From positions 124,001 through 188,000 of the forward strand of contig JAAYEF010000031.1 in assembly GCA_012728875.1 (NCBI GenBank): DNA of 64,000 nucleotides, written 5' to 3'. Under the pieces are notes generated by a model, which was given only the letters and a program-made list of their open reading frames with translations, searched no databases and was not told the origin of the DNA. Below, piece by piece: positions 53,452 through 61,949 of this stretch. The position numbers and the translations under genes are program-made. Every line of letters starts with the position of its first letter. Within the stretch, counting starts at the first letter, position 1. Origin of the DNA: Candidatus Cloacimonadota bacterium. GTDB lineage: Bacteria > Cloacimonadota > Cloacimonadia > Cloacimonadales > Cloacimonadaceae.

Positions 53452-54502
53452 GCAGGACAAAATATATGTGGCTGGGCACAATGGATTGGTGGGCTCTGCC
53501 ATAGTTCGCAAACTGAAAGAACAAGGTTTTAACAACCTTATCTATGGAAGTTTTGATAATCTTGACCTAAGAGATCAGGCTGCCGTTGAGCATTTTTTTC
53601 AAACCAACAAACCCGACTTTGTTTTTCTGGCGGCTGCAAAAGTTGGAGGCATTCACGCCAACAGCCATTATCCTGCTGAGTTTATCTATGATAACTTGAT
53701 GATCGAAGCCAATGTGGTCCATGCCGCTCATCAAACAGGCGTGCAGAAGCTTCTTTTTTTGGGAAGTTCATGCATCTATCCTCGCTTGAGCCCACAGCCC
53801 ATCAAGGAAGAATATCTCCTCACAGGGGAACTGGAGCCAACAAATGAGCCCTATGCAATTGCCAAAATTGCCGGGATTAAGCTTTGCGAATACTATAATA
53901 AGCAGTATGGGGACAACTTTATTTCAGCCATGCCAACAAATCTTTTTGGCCCCGGAGACAACTACCATTTGGAAAATTCTCATGTTTTGCCAGCAATGAT
54001 CAGGAAAACCTATCTGGCCAAACTTCTGCAAAGAAATGACTTTGCTGCGATAGAAAAAAATATCAGGCTTCATGAGGGCTTGAACCTGACTGAACCTGAA
54101 CTGGTCTCTTTTTTGGAAAGGTATGGCGTCAAACGTGAAGCGAAGCAGGTTAGCCTGGCTTTGTGGGGAACAGGAACACCTCGCAGAGAGTTTCTTTATG
54201 TTGACGATTTGGCTGAAGCGCTTCTATTTTTGATGGAAAATTATAACGGGACACAACACGTAAATGTGGGAACCGGAGAGGATGTTACCATTAAAGAAGC
54301 TGCACAAATGATTAAAGAAAAGATCAATTTTGATGGTGAACTTAAGTGGGATTCAAGCAAACCTGATGGAACTCCGCAAAAGCTTCTTAATATCAAAAAA
54401 ATCAAGGACTTGGGCTGGAAGCCCAAGCATACATTTGCGCAAGCGCTCCAATTGACGATAGATGGTTATTTGTCCCTGTTTGATCCAAACACGCATCCAT
54501 GA
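53444..54502 (+). CDS. fcl: GDP-L-fucose synthase
   Basis: Epimerase/reductase that turns GDP-4-keto-6-deoxymannose into GDP-L-fucose with NADPH. Motifs: '[18 protein letters not shown]', '[13 protein letters not shown]', 'FLGSSCIYP', catalytic '[18 protein letters not shown]', '[11 protein letters not shown]'. At 352 residues it is about 35 longer than the E. coli enzyme because of a helical insert near residues 185-225 ('[20 protein letters not shown]'), a form also seen in other phyla. With gmd it shows the glycan contains L-fucose or a derivative. ATGA overlap with the following glycosyltransferase. Confidence 0.94.
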   Translation: MNKQDKIYVAGHNGLVGSAIVRKLKEQGFNNLIYGSFDNLDLRDQAAVEHFFQTNKPDFVFLAAAKVGGIHANSHYPAEFIYDNLMIEANVVHAAHQTGVQKLLFLGSSCIYPRLSPQPIKEEYLLTGELEPTNEPYAIAKIAGIKLCEYYNKQYGDNFISAMPTNLFGPGDNYHLENSHVLPAMIRKTYLAKLLQRNDFAAIEKNIRLHEGLNLTEPELVSFLERYGVKREAKQVSLALWGTGTPRREFLYVDDLAEALLFLMENYNGTQHVNVGTGEDVTIKEAAQMIKEKINFDGELKWDSSKPDGTPQKLLNIKKIKDLGWKPKHTFAQALQLTIDGYLSLFDPNTHP

Positions 54503-55707
54503 ATATTGTAGTAATCACAGACGCGAATTTTACCAAACAAACTGCTGTGGTTAACAGGCTTAATGCCTATAGCCGGGGGTTGGGCGAACTGGGCAACCAA
54601 GTCTATATCTTGGCTTTGGATAATGATCAAAATTCGCTTGAGCAAACGATTGAAGCTTACCCGGCGATTAACTATATTGGTTTTGGTAAAAAAACTTCCA
54701 CAAATGGAATTTCACGATACAAAAATCTGTTTTTATCAGGTAAGGCTGCCGCCGGATGGCTTAAAAACAAGCACGCAAAAGAAAAGATCTCCGCTCTCAT
54801 CTATTATGGAATGTTGGCTCCCGTAAGGCCATCGGTCAGTCCAATATGCGTCAAACACGGTATTCCAACTTATGATGAGATTACCGAATATCCATTCCTG
54901 GGAAGGCAAAAGAAGCTTTATCGAAGACTGGAATATTGGTTTTTCATGAATCATTTCGTTCTGAAAAACAGCGGGATACTATGCATTTCCACAGGCCTTA
55001 AACGCTTTATGGAAGAACATCTGAGAGCAAAAAAGTCTGAGATTCCCGTAAAGTTGTTTGGCATCATGGTGGAAACGGATAAGTTTGAATGTCCAAATGA
55101 TTACGCGGCTCAAAACAGTGATTTTTTTGATGGCGACCCTTTTTTGGTCTATTGCGGCAGTATGTATGGTGAGAAGGATGGAGTGCCAGACCTGATCAAA
55201 GCTTTTTCGATGGCTGCCGAAAAAAATGACAAAGTGAGACTTGTAATTATTGGCGATAACTCCAACAGGCAAAAGATGAAGCAGATCAACCAGGCCATGG
55301 CGGAAGTGAACTGCAGTGACAGAATTATCTTTACAGGCAGGATTGATTGGAGCGAAATGCACAGATATATGTGCGGGGCAACGGCACTTGTATTGGCCAA
55401 ACCTGCCAATCAACAAAACGAAGGAGCATTTCCCACCAAGCTGGGAGAGTACCTGGCTTGTGGAAAACCGATTATTTGTACCGCGGTGGGAGATATTCCC
55501 TTGTTTTTAAAACACGAAAAAAATGCCTTGCTTGCAAAGCCCGGAGTTCCCGGCGACTTTGCGCAGCAAATTCTGCGTTGCGTGGAAGATTCGAGATTGA
55601 GGGAACAATTATCCCAAAGCGCACTCTTGCTTGCTCACGAAACCTTTTCTCACTTGCATCAAGCTCAAGATTTAATTGATTTGTTCAAACTTGAAGCCCA
55701 GGGATAA
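54499..55707 (+). CDS. family-4 glycosyltransferase (GT-B), candidate fucosyltransferase
   Basis: A 402-residue GT-B enzyme of WbuB-like type. The donor half contains 'PFLVYCGSMYGEKDGVPDLIKAF', 'IIFTGRIDWSEMHRYM' and 'GAFPTKLGEYLACGKPIICTAVGD', with the E-x7-E equivalent around 'KLGEYLACGKP'. Translational coupling to fcl (ATGA) makes use of GDP-fucose plausible, but this is only positional evidence. Confidence 0.85.
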   Translation: MNIVVITDANFTKQTAVVNRLNAYSRGLGELGNQVYILALDNDQNSLEQTIEAYPAINYIGFGKKTSTNGISRYKNLFLSGKAAAGWLKNKHAKEKISALIYYGMLAPVRPSVSPICVKHGIPTYDEITEYPFLGRQKKLYRRLEYWFFMNHFVLKNSGILCISTGLKRFMEEHLRAKKSEIPVKLFGIMVETDKFECPNDYAAQNSDFFDGDPFLVYCGSMYGEKDGVPDLIKAFSMAAEKNDKVRLVIIGDNSNRQKMKQINQAMAEVNCSDRIIFTGRIDWSEMHRYMCGATALVLAKPANQQNEGAFPTKLGEYLACGKPIICTAVGDIPLFLKHEKNALLAKPGVPGDFAQQILRCVEDSRLREQLSQSALLLAHETFSHLHQAQDLIDLFKLEAQG

Positions 55708-55742
55708 CCAAAACTGCGTTTTGTGACTAAAGGCTATACCTG

Positions 55743-56141
55743 ATGGTGTTTAAATTAGTTTTTTGGGGTTGGTTTATGCTTATTTTGGCATTGAACGTTA
55801 TCCCCTTGGGGGACGCTGCCAACCAAACCCTCCACAACACTCTGTTTGAAGATTTCAGTTTCTTGCGCTTGGACTATCTTGTCCATTTTTTTGCATTTTT
55901 GTTTTTTATGGTGCCCATACTGCTTGGAGCAATGCTCGATAAGCCGGTCTTCAAGGAGAAGGCTCCCTTGAAATACGCCCTGCTCATCATCCCTTCTGCC
56001 ATTGTGTTTGAGGCCCTGCAGTTTTTTGTGCCTTTCAGGAAGTTCAATCCCATCGATATGATTTACAATCTGGCGGGAGCATTGTTGGGATGTCTGATCG
56101 TTTTTATTTTCCTCAAATTCAGCCGGAGCGCCCAAAAATGA
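55743..56141 (+). CDS. VanZ-like membrane protein
   Basis: A 132-residue protein with four hydrophobic helices. 'DYLVHFFAFLFFMVPILLG' and 'FEALQFFVPFRKFNPIDMIYNLAGALLG' are the two conserved VanZ motifs. Function of the family in polysaccharide loci is unclear. It starts 35 bp after the glycosyltransferase and overlaps the deacetylase gene by 4 nt. Confidence 0.8.
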   Translation: MVFKLVFWGWFMLILALNVIPLGDAANQTLHNTLFEDFSFLRLDYLVHFFAFLFFMVPILLGAMLDKPVFKEKAPLKYALLIIPSAIVFEALQFFVPFRKFNPIDMIYNLAGALLGCLIVFIFLKFSRSAQK

Positions 56142-56899
56142 GAGACTTTACACTATCCATCTACATCAAACTTTTAAAGACTATGCAAGATGCGGGCTAC
56201 ACTGCCCAAACCTTCCAGGATTTTTTACAAAATCCCCTGCCAAAGGCTGTGATCTTGCGGCACGACGTGGATAGAACACCAAAAAATGCCCTAGCTTTCG
56301 CGCAAGCTGAGAGTAAAATGGGATTACAGGCGAGCTATTATTTTAGGATTGTCCCAGTAACCTTCAAACCCGACATCATCAAAGAAATTGCCGCCCTGGG
56401 TCATGAAATCGGTTACCACTACGAAGATATGGATCTCTGCCGAGGCGAGATACAATGCGCCCACAAATCTTTCACGGAAAACCTGGCTCGGCTGAGGGAA
56501 TTGGTGTCTGTCAATACAATCTGCATGCATGGTAGCCCTCTTTCTAAATGGGACAACAAGGTTTTATGGAAATATTTCAATTATCATGATTTGAGTATTG
56601 TTGGAGAGCCTTACTTTGATGTTGATTATCATAAAGTTTTCTATCTAAGTGATACTGGGAGGAAATGGAATAATATTGGAGCAAGCATAAGAGATAAAGT
56701 TGATACTGGCTTCGATATAAATGTTGACAGCTCCTTCCACATGATTGACCTATTCAAAGAAGGTATGCTTCCTGATCAGATAATGATCAATAGTCATCCA
56801 CACAGATGGCACAACGGATATTTGCGCTGGTTCGGTGAATTTACTCAACAGGGAATCAAAAACATCGTAAAGAGGCATATAATAAGGATTAACGGATAG
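56138..56899 (+). CDS. polysaccharide-deacetylase-like protein
   Basis: A 253-residue protein related to the NodB deacetylase fold. 'AVILRHDVDRTPKNALAFAQ' supplies the metal-binding/catalytic Asp pair and 'GHEIGYHYEDMD' the first histidine region; 'MINSHPHRWHNG' near the C-terminus gives another histidine. It may remove an acetyl group from an amino sugar. The track start is in the previous frame; ATG 56138 overlaps the VanZ stop (ATGA). From about here to 58,610 the DNA is much richer in A and T. Confidence 0.75.
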   Translation: MRDFTLSIYIKLLKTMQDAGYTAQTFQDFLQNPLPKAVILRHDVDRTPKNALAFAQAESKMGLQASYYFRIVPVTFKPDIIKEIAALGHEIGYHYEDMDLCRGEIQCAHKSFTENLARLRELVSVNTICMHGSPLSKWDNKVLWKYFNYHDLSIVGEPYFDVDYHKVFYLSDTGRKWNNIGASIRDKVDTGFDINVDSSFHMIDLFKEGMLPDQIMINSHPHRWHNGYLRWFGEFTQQGIKNIVKRHIIRING

Positions 56900-56904
56900 A
56901 CAAT

Positions 56905-57825
56905 ATGAAACGATATGCATTATGGACCAATGACGTCGAAACAACTTCAATTTGGTACAATGAATTGAGAGATGAGACAGGACGAAAAGTGATGGATGTT
57001 GGTTTGCCACTGTTGCTTGATCTTTACGATAAATATTCGATACGAACAACTTTCTTTGTTACAGGTTACATAGCCAAATTGATTCCTGGATTGACAAAAG
57101 AGTTGGCAAACCGAGGTCATGAAATTGGGTCTCATGGGTTATCTCATACAAAAAATAACGGTTTTGACGTGATGCCCTACAGTAAACAAATACAGCATCT
57201 GTCTGATAGCAAAAAATTACTTGAAGATCAATGCGGGAAGAAGGTTATTTCCTTTAGGGCGCCAGCTCTGCGAGTTAGCCCAAAGACTGCTTCAGCACTT
57301 ATAGAAACAGGATTTTTAATAGATAGTTCAGTAGCATCGCAACGATTTGATTTGTTTCTATCATATGGGGCAAAAACAAAACTGAAGTGGTTTTACGCAC
57401 CAAGAAGACCATATAGGGTTGATGCTAACAACATTTTTTCAGCCGGATCAAGCAACTTAATAGAAGTACCCTTGTCTGCTATGATTATTCCATATGTTGG
57501 GACTCTTATGCGAATATCACCCACAACCACTAACATAATACGAAGCCTTCTTAATTATGAATCCGGTTTCACTGGGAAACCGATAGTTTTTGATATACAC
57601 CCAAACGAATTCATTGATGAATCTGAAGAGCCAAGAACTATATCAAGAAGATCAAAATCTCGGTTATCATATTTATTCAGAGATCAACTTCGGGCGAAAA
57701 TGAAAACAAAAAATCTAGGATTACCGGCGATTGAATTGTACGAAAGACAATTGGCATATTTCGACAGTAGAGGTTATCTTAGCTGTTCCTTAAGTAATTA
57801 CTGCGCAGAAGAAGGTCTGATATGA
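56905..57825 (+). CDS. NodB-type polysaccharide deacetylase
   Basis: A 306-residue deacetylase. 'LWTNDVETTSIWYNE' holds the catalytic Asp, 'TTFFVTGYIAKLIPGLTKELANRGHEIGSHGLSHT' the His-x3-His metal motif, 'ISFRAPALRVSPKT' motif 3 and 'VFDIHPNEFID' the C-terminal His. It is close to the WbmS/PuuE-like branch found in O-antigen loci. Starts 5 bp after the previous gene and shares an ATGA overlap with the formyltransferase, so deacetylation followed by formylation of an amino sugar is possible. Strongly AT-rich. Confidence 0.83.
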   Translation: MKRYALWTNDVETTSIWYNELRDETGRKVMDVGLPLLLDLYDKYSIRTTFFVTGYIAKLIPGLTKELANRGHEIGSHGLSHTKNNGFDVMPYSKQIQHLSDSKKLLEDQCGKKVISFRAPALRVSPKTASALIETGFLIDSSVASQRFDLFLSYGAKTKLKWFYAPRRPYRVDANNIFSAGSSNLIEVPLSAMIIPYVGTLMRISPTTTNIIRSLLNYESGFTGKPIVFDIHPNEFIDESEEPRTISRRSKSRLSYLFRDQLRAKMKTKNLGLPAIELYERQLAYFDSRGYLSCSLSNYCAEEGLI

Positions 57826-58610
57826 AAATATGGATAATAACCATGGAAGACCCGGTATATACTGTAGATTTTATTAAGACAATCATTTCGGAATGCAAGT
57901 ATGATGTGTTGGGGCTAACGATTACTCGTGGAAATAGATTCAAGATTGGAAAAGGCAAATCAAAAGTACTATATGCTCTCAGTTTATTTATTATTATGGG
58001 AATACCGTTTTCTGCAAAATTGTTGTTGAAGAAAATAAGATATTCATTTACTAAGAAATTTTTTCCATCATCACCTCTTACATTGTCGGGGTTTGCAAAG
58101 AAAAATGGTCTGATTGTTAATTATGTGGCTAATCCCAATTCTAAGAGCTTTTTGGAAAAACTCAATGATTACGATATAGACGTTATTATTAGTCAGAGTC
58201 AACATATACTTAAACGCAGATTGTTATCCATACCTTCAATAGGCGTGCTAAACAGGCATAATGCATTGTTGCCAAAAAATCGTGGTAGACTTACACCATT
58301 TTGGGTTTTGTATAAGAAAGAAAAAGAAACTGGGGTTTCTATTCACTTTGTTGACGAAAAAATTGATTCCGGTAGCATTGTGCGGCAAGTGAAATATGAT
58401 GTGCCGCCTAATGCAACATTTGGCAAAATCGTCAATGAAAACTATCAACGAGCAGCACACGCAATGTTAGATGCGCTTGATATAATTAAACAGGGCGAAA
58501 TAAATCTAATACGTAATGATGATGAACATAGTACATACAATTCGATTCCAACCTTTAGACAAGCGCTCGTATTTCGCCTAAGAGACCCAATTGGCATATT
58601 TAGGATGTAG
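57822..58610 (+). CDS. formyltransferase-family protein (probable amino-sugar N-formyltransferase)
   Basis: A 262-residue protein with the formyltransferase core: 'VLNRHNALLPKNRGRLTPFWVLY' contains the Asn and His of the catalytic triad, and 'TGVSIHFVDEKIDSGSIVRQ' the Asp. Related sugar enzymes transfer formyl from N10-formyl-THF to 4-amino-4,6-dideoxy sugars. The first 90 residues are variable. It closes the AT-rich block and is the last gene of the long co-directional unit before the GxxExxY region. Substrate inferred from the aminotransferases upstream. Confidence 0.78.
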   Translation: MKIWIITMEDPVYTVDFIKTIISECKYDVLGLTITRGNRFKIGKGKSKVLYALSLFIIMGIPFSAKLLLKKIRYSFTKKFFPSSPLTLSGFAKKNGLIVNYVANPNSKSFLEKLNDYDIDVIISQSQHILKRRLLSIPSIGVLNRHNALLPKNRGRLTPFWVLYKKEKETGVSIHFVDEKIDSGSIVRQVKYDVPPNATFGKIVNENYQRAAHAMLDALDIIKQGEINLIRNDDEHSTYNSIPTFRQALVFRLRDPIGIFRM

Positions 58611-58621
58611 ATAAAAATAAA

Positions 58622-58818
58622 CAGATTGCCGATTCAAATTCAGCAATGGTAACCCAAGTAAATCAAGATCAATTTAAGCCATCGACGCACTTTCCCGCCT
58701 GCACCACAAGCAAATTCTAACCTATCTGAGGCTGACTGGCTTGAAACTTGGCTACTTGGTTAATTTCAATACTGATACCATCAAGGACAACATCAAACGA
58801 TTTGTGAATAATTTATAG
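58622..58818 (+). pseudogene. decayed GxxExxY gene with remnant of left repeat
   Basis: The frame 58678-58818 encodes 'IDALSRLHHKQILTYLRLTG' and ends 'NFNTDTIKDNIKRFVNNL' before TAG. This aligns with the C-terminal third of the two intact GxxExxY proteins at 59.85 and 61.95 kb (compare 'LPVHKQQLFNYLKLSDLKLG'). A TAA lies directly upstream in frame and the whole N-terminal part including the GxxExxY motif is missing. Upstream at 58622-58634 CAGATT and CCGATT resemble the left repeat units of the neighbouring intact copy, so this looks like a whole module with an internal deletion. Confidence 0.75.
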
Positions 58819-58836
58819 ATCCTGCGATAATCTGCG
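58819..58836 (-). repeat. right repeat remnant of the decayed GxxExxY module
   Basis: Read on the minus strand it gives CGCAGATTAT then CGCAGG, one good and one partial copy of the CGCAGATTA unit that flanks the intact gene at 59.85 kb, and it lies immediately after the stop of the pseudogene. Confidence 0.55.
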
Positions 58837-58873
58837 TTTTTTTCAGCGCCCATCCGCGGGAACCTGAGGCAAC

Positions 58874-59803
58874 ATGAAATACTTAGTCACTGGCGGAGCC
58901 GGCTTCATCGGCTCAAACATCGTTCAAGAGCTCCTGCGTCAAGGCAAGGAAGTGCGGGTTTTGGACAACTTTGCCACCGGCAAACGCGAAAACATCCTGC
59001 CACTGCTCAAAAATCCACAGCTCAGCCTGTTTGAGGGCGACCTGCGCTCCTTCCATATCGTGCGCGCCGCTGTGAAGGGCGTGGACTACATTCTGCACCA
59101 AGGCGCACTGCCCTCTGTGCCGCGTTCCATCACGGACCCCATCACTTCAAACGATGTGAATATCCTGGGCACCCTGAACCTTTTGGAAGCGGCTCGCGAA
59201 TTTGGCGTAAAACGCGTGGTATGTGCCTCTTCCTCATCCATTTACGGCAACAGCGAAAGCCTGCCCAAGGTGGAGGAAATGCCCGTGAATCCCATGTCAC
59301 CCTATGCGCTCACAAAATATGCCCAGGAACGCTATTGCCAGGTGTTTTACCAGCTCTATGGCCTGGAAACCGTTTCCCTGCGCTATTTCAACGTGTTCGG
59401 TCCCAACCAGGATCCCAGTTCCCAATACAGTGCGGTGATCCCCAAATTCATCCGTCTCATCCAGCAGGACAGGGAGCCCGTGATCTACGGCGATGGCAGC
59501 CAAAGCCGCGACTTCACCTATGTGGAAAACAACGTTTGGGCAAACCTCCAGGCCTGCACAGCCCCCAAAGCCGCGGGCGAAGTGATCAATGTTGCCTGCG
59601 GAGAGCGTTACACCCTGCTGGACCTGGTGCAAATGATCAACAGCATCCTGGGGAAAGACATCCAGCCGCGCTTTGAGCCGGAACGTCCCGGAGATGTGAA
59701 ACATTCGCTGGCGGGGATTGAAAAAGCGCGGGAGCTGCTGGATTATGAGGTGCGGGTGGATTTCCGTGAAGGCCTTGCACGCACAATTGATTATTTCAGT
59801 TAA
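58874..59803 (+). CDS. UDP-hexose / UDP-N-acetylhexosamine 4-epimerase-like SDR
   Basis: A 309-residue extended SDR. 'KYLVTGGAGFIGSNIVQELL', 'HQGALPSVPRSITDPITSNDVN', 'VCASSSSIYGNSESLPKVEEMPVNPMSPYALTK' (Ser and YxxxK) and 'RYFNVFGPNQDPSSQYSAVIPKFI' are those of the WbpP/TviC/GalE2 group, which interconvert UDP-GlcNAc and UDP-GalNAc or the uronic acids. It is not an RmlB. GC-rich again compared with the block before it. It lies between the decayed and the intact GxxExxY modules. Confidence 0.88.
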   Translation: MKYLVTGGAGFIGSNIVQELLRQGKEVRVLDNFATGKRENILPLLKNPQLSLFEGDLRSFHIVRAAVKGVDYILHQGALPSVPRSITDPITSNDVNILGTLNLLEAAREFGVKRVVCASSSSIYGNSESLPKVEEMPVNPMSPYALTKYAQERYCQVFYQLYGLETVSLRYFNVFGPNQDPSSQYSAVIPKFIRLIQQDREPVIYGDGSQSRDFTYVENNVWANLQACTAPKAAGEVINVACGERYTLLDLVQMINSILGKDIQPRFEPERPGDVKHSLAGIEKARELLDYEVRVDFREGLARTIDYFS

Positions 59804-59807
59804 GGTT

Positions 59808-59837
59808 CACGCAGATTACGCCGATACCGCAGATTTT
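59808..59837 (+). repeat. left 9-bp repeat array of GxxExxY module 2
   Basis: Three units at exactly 9-bp spacing (CGCAGATTA, CGCCGATAC, CGCAGATTT starting at 59810, 59819 and 59828), beginning 4 bp after the epimerase stop and ending 14 bp before the GxxExxY start. The 30 bp match the right array (60249-60278) in inverted orientation at 26 of 30 positions. Confidence 0.8.
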
Positions 59838-59851
59838 AAAAAGATAAGTTA

Positions 59852-60247
59852 ATGAAGATCAACGACATCAGCTATCAAATCAGAGGCGCCATATTTGATG
59901 TCTATAACGAGCTTGGACCAGGCTTGTTGGAAAATGTTTATGAAAAAGCCATGGTGCACGAACTTCAAACCAGAGGCTTGAACGTGCAATGCCAAGTTCC
60001 CATCGAAATTTTGTACAAGGGCAAGCCCTTGGGAATGCACTACAAACTTGACATGCTGGTGGAAAATACCGTGGTGGTTGAACTGAAATCTGTGGAAACC
60101 CTGCTGCCGCTGTTTAAAAAGCAGCTTGAGACCTATCTCAAACTATCCGGAAAACCTTTGGGAATTCTGGTGAATTTCAATACCAACAACCTGAACAACA
60201 ACATCATACGTATAGCCAATTGCCCAGACAATCAGGAATTAAAATAA
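59852..60247 (+). CDS. GxxExxY protein (PD-(D/E)XK nuclease-like)
   Basis: A 131-residue member of the GxxExxY family. The name-giving motif is 'GPGLLENVYEKAM' (G-L-L-E-N-V-Y), preceded by 'DISYQIRGAIFDVYNELG'; 'YKLDMLVENTVVVELKSVETL' provides the D...ExK of the nuclease-like core, and 'FKKQLETYLKLSGKPLGILVNF' is the conserved end. Function is not established. Here it is enclosed by inverted arrays of 9-bp repeats. It has no obvious link to polysaccharide synthesis and looks like an insertion between the epimerase and the sugar transferase. Confidence 0.9.
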   Translation: MKINDISYQIRGAIFDVYNELGPGLLENVYEKAMVHELQTRGLNVQCQVPIEILYKGKPLGMHYKLDMLVENTVVVELKSVETLLPLFKKQLETYLKLSGKPLGILVNFNTNNLNNNIIRIANCPDNQELK

Positions 60248-60248
60248 A

Positions 60249-60278
60249 AAAATCAGCGTAATCGGCGCAATCTGCGTG
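60249..60278 (-). repeat. right 9-bp repeat array of GxxExxY module 2
   Basis: Inverted counterpart of 59808-59837. Read on the minus strand it gives CGCAGATTG, CGCCGATTA, CGCTGATTT at 9-bp spacing. It starts 1 bp after the GxxExxY stop and ends 5 bp before the ATG of the sugar transferase, leaving that gene without a visible ribosome site. Confidence 0.8.
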
Positions 60279-60283
60279 CAAAC

Positions 60284-61891
60284 ATGAAAAATAAAAACCT
60301 CCGCATCTTCCTCCTCATCCTCCTCGACGTTCTCATCGTCCTTTTTTCCTTCCTCGTGATGGCAAAATTGCGCACCGGCACCCGACGCATGTTGGCGGAT
60401 TTCGTTTGGTGGCGAGCATTTTTCGCCTTTGTGGGCATCTGGATCGTGGGCGGTCTTTTTGGCGGAAAATACCATCTGGAAAAGGTTTCCCGGGGCAAAA
60501 ACATGCTGCGCCAGATCATCCAAAGCGACTTGGCCGCCGTCGCCATGATCTTCGGTTTGATCTACGTTTTCGGCCAATTCCGCTTTTCCCGCAAGATCGT
60601 TTTGGGCACCATGCTGGGCACTTTCGGTTTGGAACTCTTCATTTTCATGGGCATCTATTATGCGCTCAGTTTCCGCCGCGAAAACCGCAATTATGCCTCG
60701 ACACCCATCACCACCAAATCTCCAGCCCTGGAGGAAGCGCAAAGCCCCATCGACATTCTGCAAATCCCCAAAACCATCCCCGCCATCAGCCACAATGTTT
60801 ATTCCCCCATCTTTTCCGAAAAGGGCATTGAAGCCAGCTTGAGCCAGCCCCTGCGCCAAAACTATCTGCGTCAATTTGAAGAACTCTGCGATTTTTTGGA
60901 GGAATATCTGGATCTAAACCGCTTTGCGGACGCCGAAACCCTGATCCTGAATTCCGAAGTTCTCTTCAACGTCGAAAAAGAACTTCCCTCCTCGCGGCAG
61001 ATGTTTATCAACCTGCATCGCATCAACGACTTGCGCCGTCTGAACGTCTATCTCATCAAGGTGAGCGAACTCCTCAAAGACGGCGGTGTCTTCATCTGTC
61101 ACGGACAAACCATCACCGAACGGCGCACTCACTTCAACCGAAAATACAGCCCCATCCTCGGTCCGCCGCTCTATTTCCTGGATTTCCTTTTGCGCCGCGT
61201 GATGCCCAAACTTCCCATCTTCCAAGGCTGGTATTTCGCACTCACCCGGGGCCAAAACCGCGCCCTCTCTGAAACCGAGATGCTGGGGCGTTTCTATTTC
61301 TGCGGTTTCGAACTGGTCCACAAGCGCGAAATCGACGGCCTCATGCACTTCATCCTGAAAAAAACCAATCCTCCCCGCACAGACCAAAACCCAAGCTACG
61401 GCCCGCTGATCCGCCTCAAACGCCTGGGCCAAAACCGCAAGGTGATCTATCTGCGCAAATTCCGCACCATGCACCCCTACAGCGAATATCTGCAGGATTA
61501 CGTTTTCCAAACCAACGCCCTGCAGGAGGGCGGAAAATTCAAAAACGACTTTCGCGTGACCTCCTGGGGTAAAGTTATGCGCAGCTTGTGGATAGACGAA
61601 TTGCCCCAATTCTACAATTTCTTCCGCGGCGAACTGGCATTGGTGGGTGTGCGTGCCCTCAGCGAACACTATTTTTCCCTGTATCCCCCTGAGATGCAGG
61701 AACTTCGCCTCACGCTCAAACCCGGCCTTATCCCGCCTTTTTACGCCGACCTGCCCCAAACCTTTGAGGAAATTGTGGAATCCGAACGCCGCTATATTTT
61801 GGCAAAACACAAAAAACCCTTCGCCACAGATTGGAAATATTTCTGGACCGGGCTGTGGAACATCATCTTTGCCCGGGCACGCAGTAAGTGA
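60284..61891 (+). CDS. polyprenyl sugar-phosphate transferase (bacterial sugar transferase domain)
   Basis: Initiates repeat-unit assembly by moving a sugar-1-phosphate onto undecaprenyl phosphate. The 535 residues begin with four hydrophobic helices (to about residue 130). A middle part (about 190-380) follows with 'SRQMFINLHRINDLRRLNVYLIKVSELLKDGGVFICHG', resembling a methyltransferase-like fold. The catalytic domain ends the protein with 'YLRKFRTMHPYSEYLQ', 'LWIDELPQFYNFFRGELALVGVRAL' and 'RLTLKPGLIPPFYAD'. The membrane re-entrant helix normally just before the 'GP...R' motif is not visible. No Shine-Dalgarno; the right repeat array of the GxxExxY module reaches almost to the ATG. Confidence 0.82.
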   Translation: MKNKNLRIFLLILLDVLIVLFSFLVMAKLRTGTRRMLADFVWWRAFFAFVGIWIVGGLFGGKYHLEKVSRGKNMLRQIIQSDLAAVAMIFGLIYVFGQFRFSRKIVLGTMLGTFGLELFIFMGIYYALSFRRENRNYASTPITTKSPALEEAQSPIDILQIPKTIPAISHNVYSPIFSEKGIEASLSQPLRQNYLRQFEELCDFLEEYLDLNRFADAETLILNSEVLFNVEKELPSSRQMFINLHRINDLRRLNVYLIKVSELLKDGGVFICHGQTITERRTHFNRKYSPILGPPLYFLDFLLRRVMPKLPIFQGWYFALTRGQNRALSETEMLGRFYFCGFELVHKREIDGLMHFILKKTNPPRTDQNPSYGPLIRLKRLGQNRKVIYLRKFRTMHPYSEYLQDYVFQTNALQEGGKFKNDFRVTSWGKVMRSLWIDELPQFYNFFRGELALVGVRALSEHYFSLYPPEMQELRLTLKPGLIPPFYADLPQTFEEIVESERRYILAKHKKPFATDWKYFWTGLWNIIFARARSK

Positions 61892-61916
61892 AAACACTTG
61901 GACAGCATTAGCTCAT

Positions 61917-61949
61917 ACGGATCAAACGGATATAACGGATCAAACGGAT
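61917..61949 (+). repeat. left 9-bp repeat array of GxxExxY module 3
   Basis: ACGGAT occurs four times at exactly 9-bp spacing (61917, 61926, 61935, 61944) with 3-bp spacers CAA, ATA, CAA. The last unit contributes the first two bases of the GxxExxY start codon (ACGG-ATG). The inverted partner is at 62348-62380. Confidence 0.85.

Noticed and set aside
58874-59803. RmlB (dTDP-glucose 4,6-dehydratase)
   Set aside because: The motifs are those of WbpP/GalE-type 4-epimerases and the RmlB active-site Asp-Glu pair next to the catalytic Thr is not seen; the SDR at 13445 also lacks it. No rmlB is claimed for the window.
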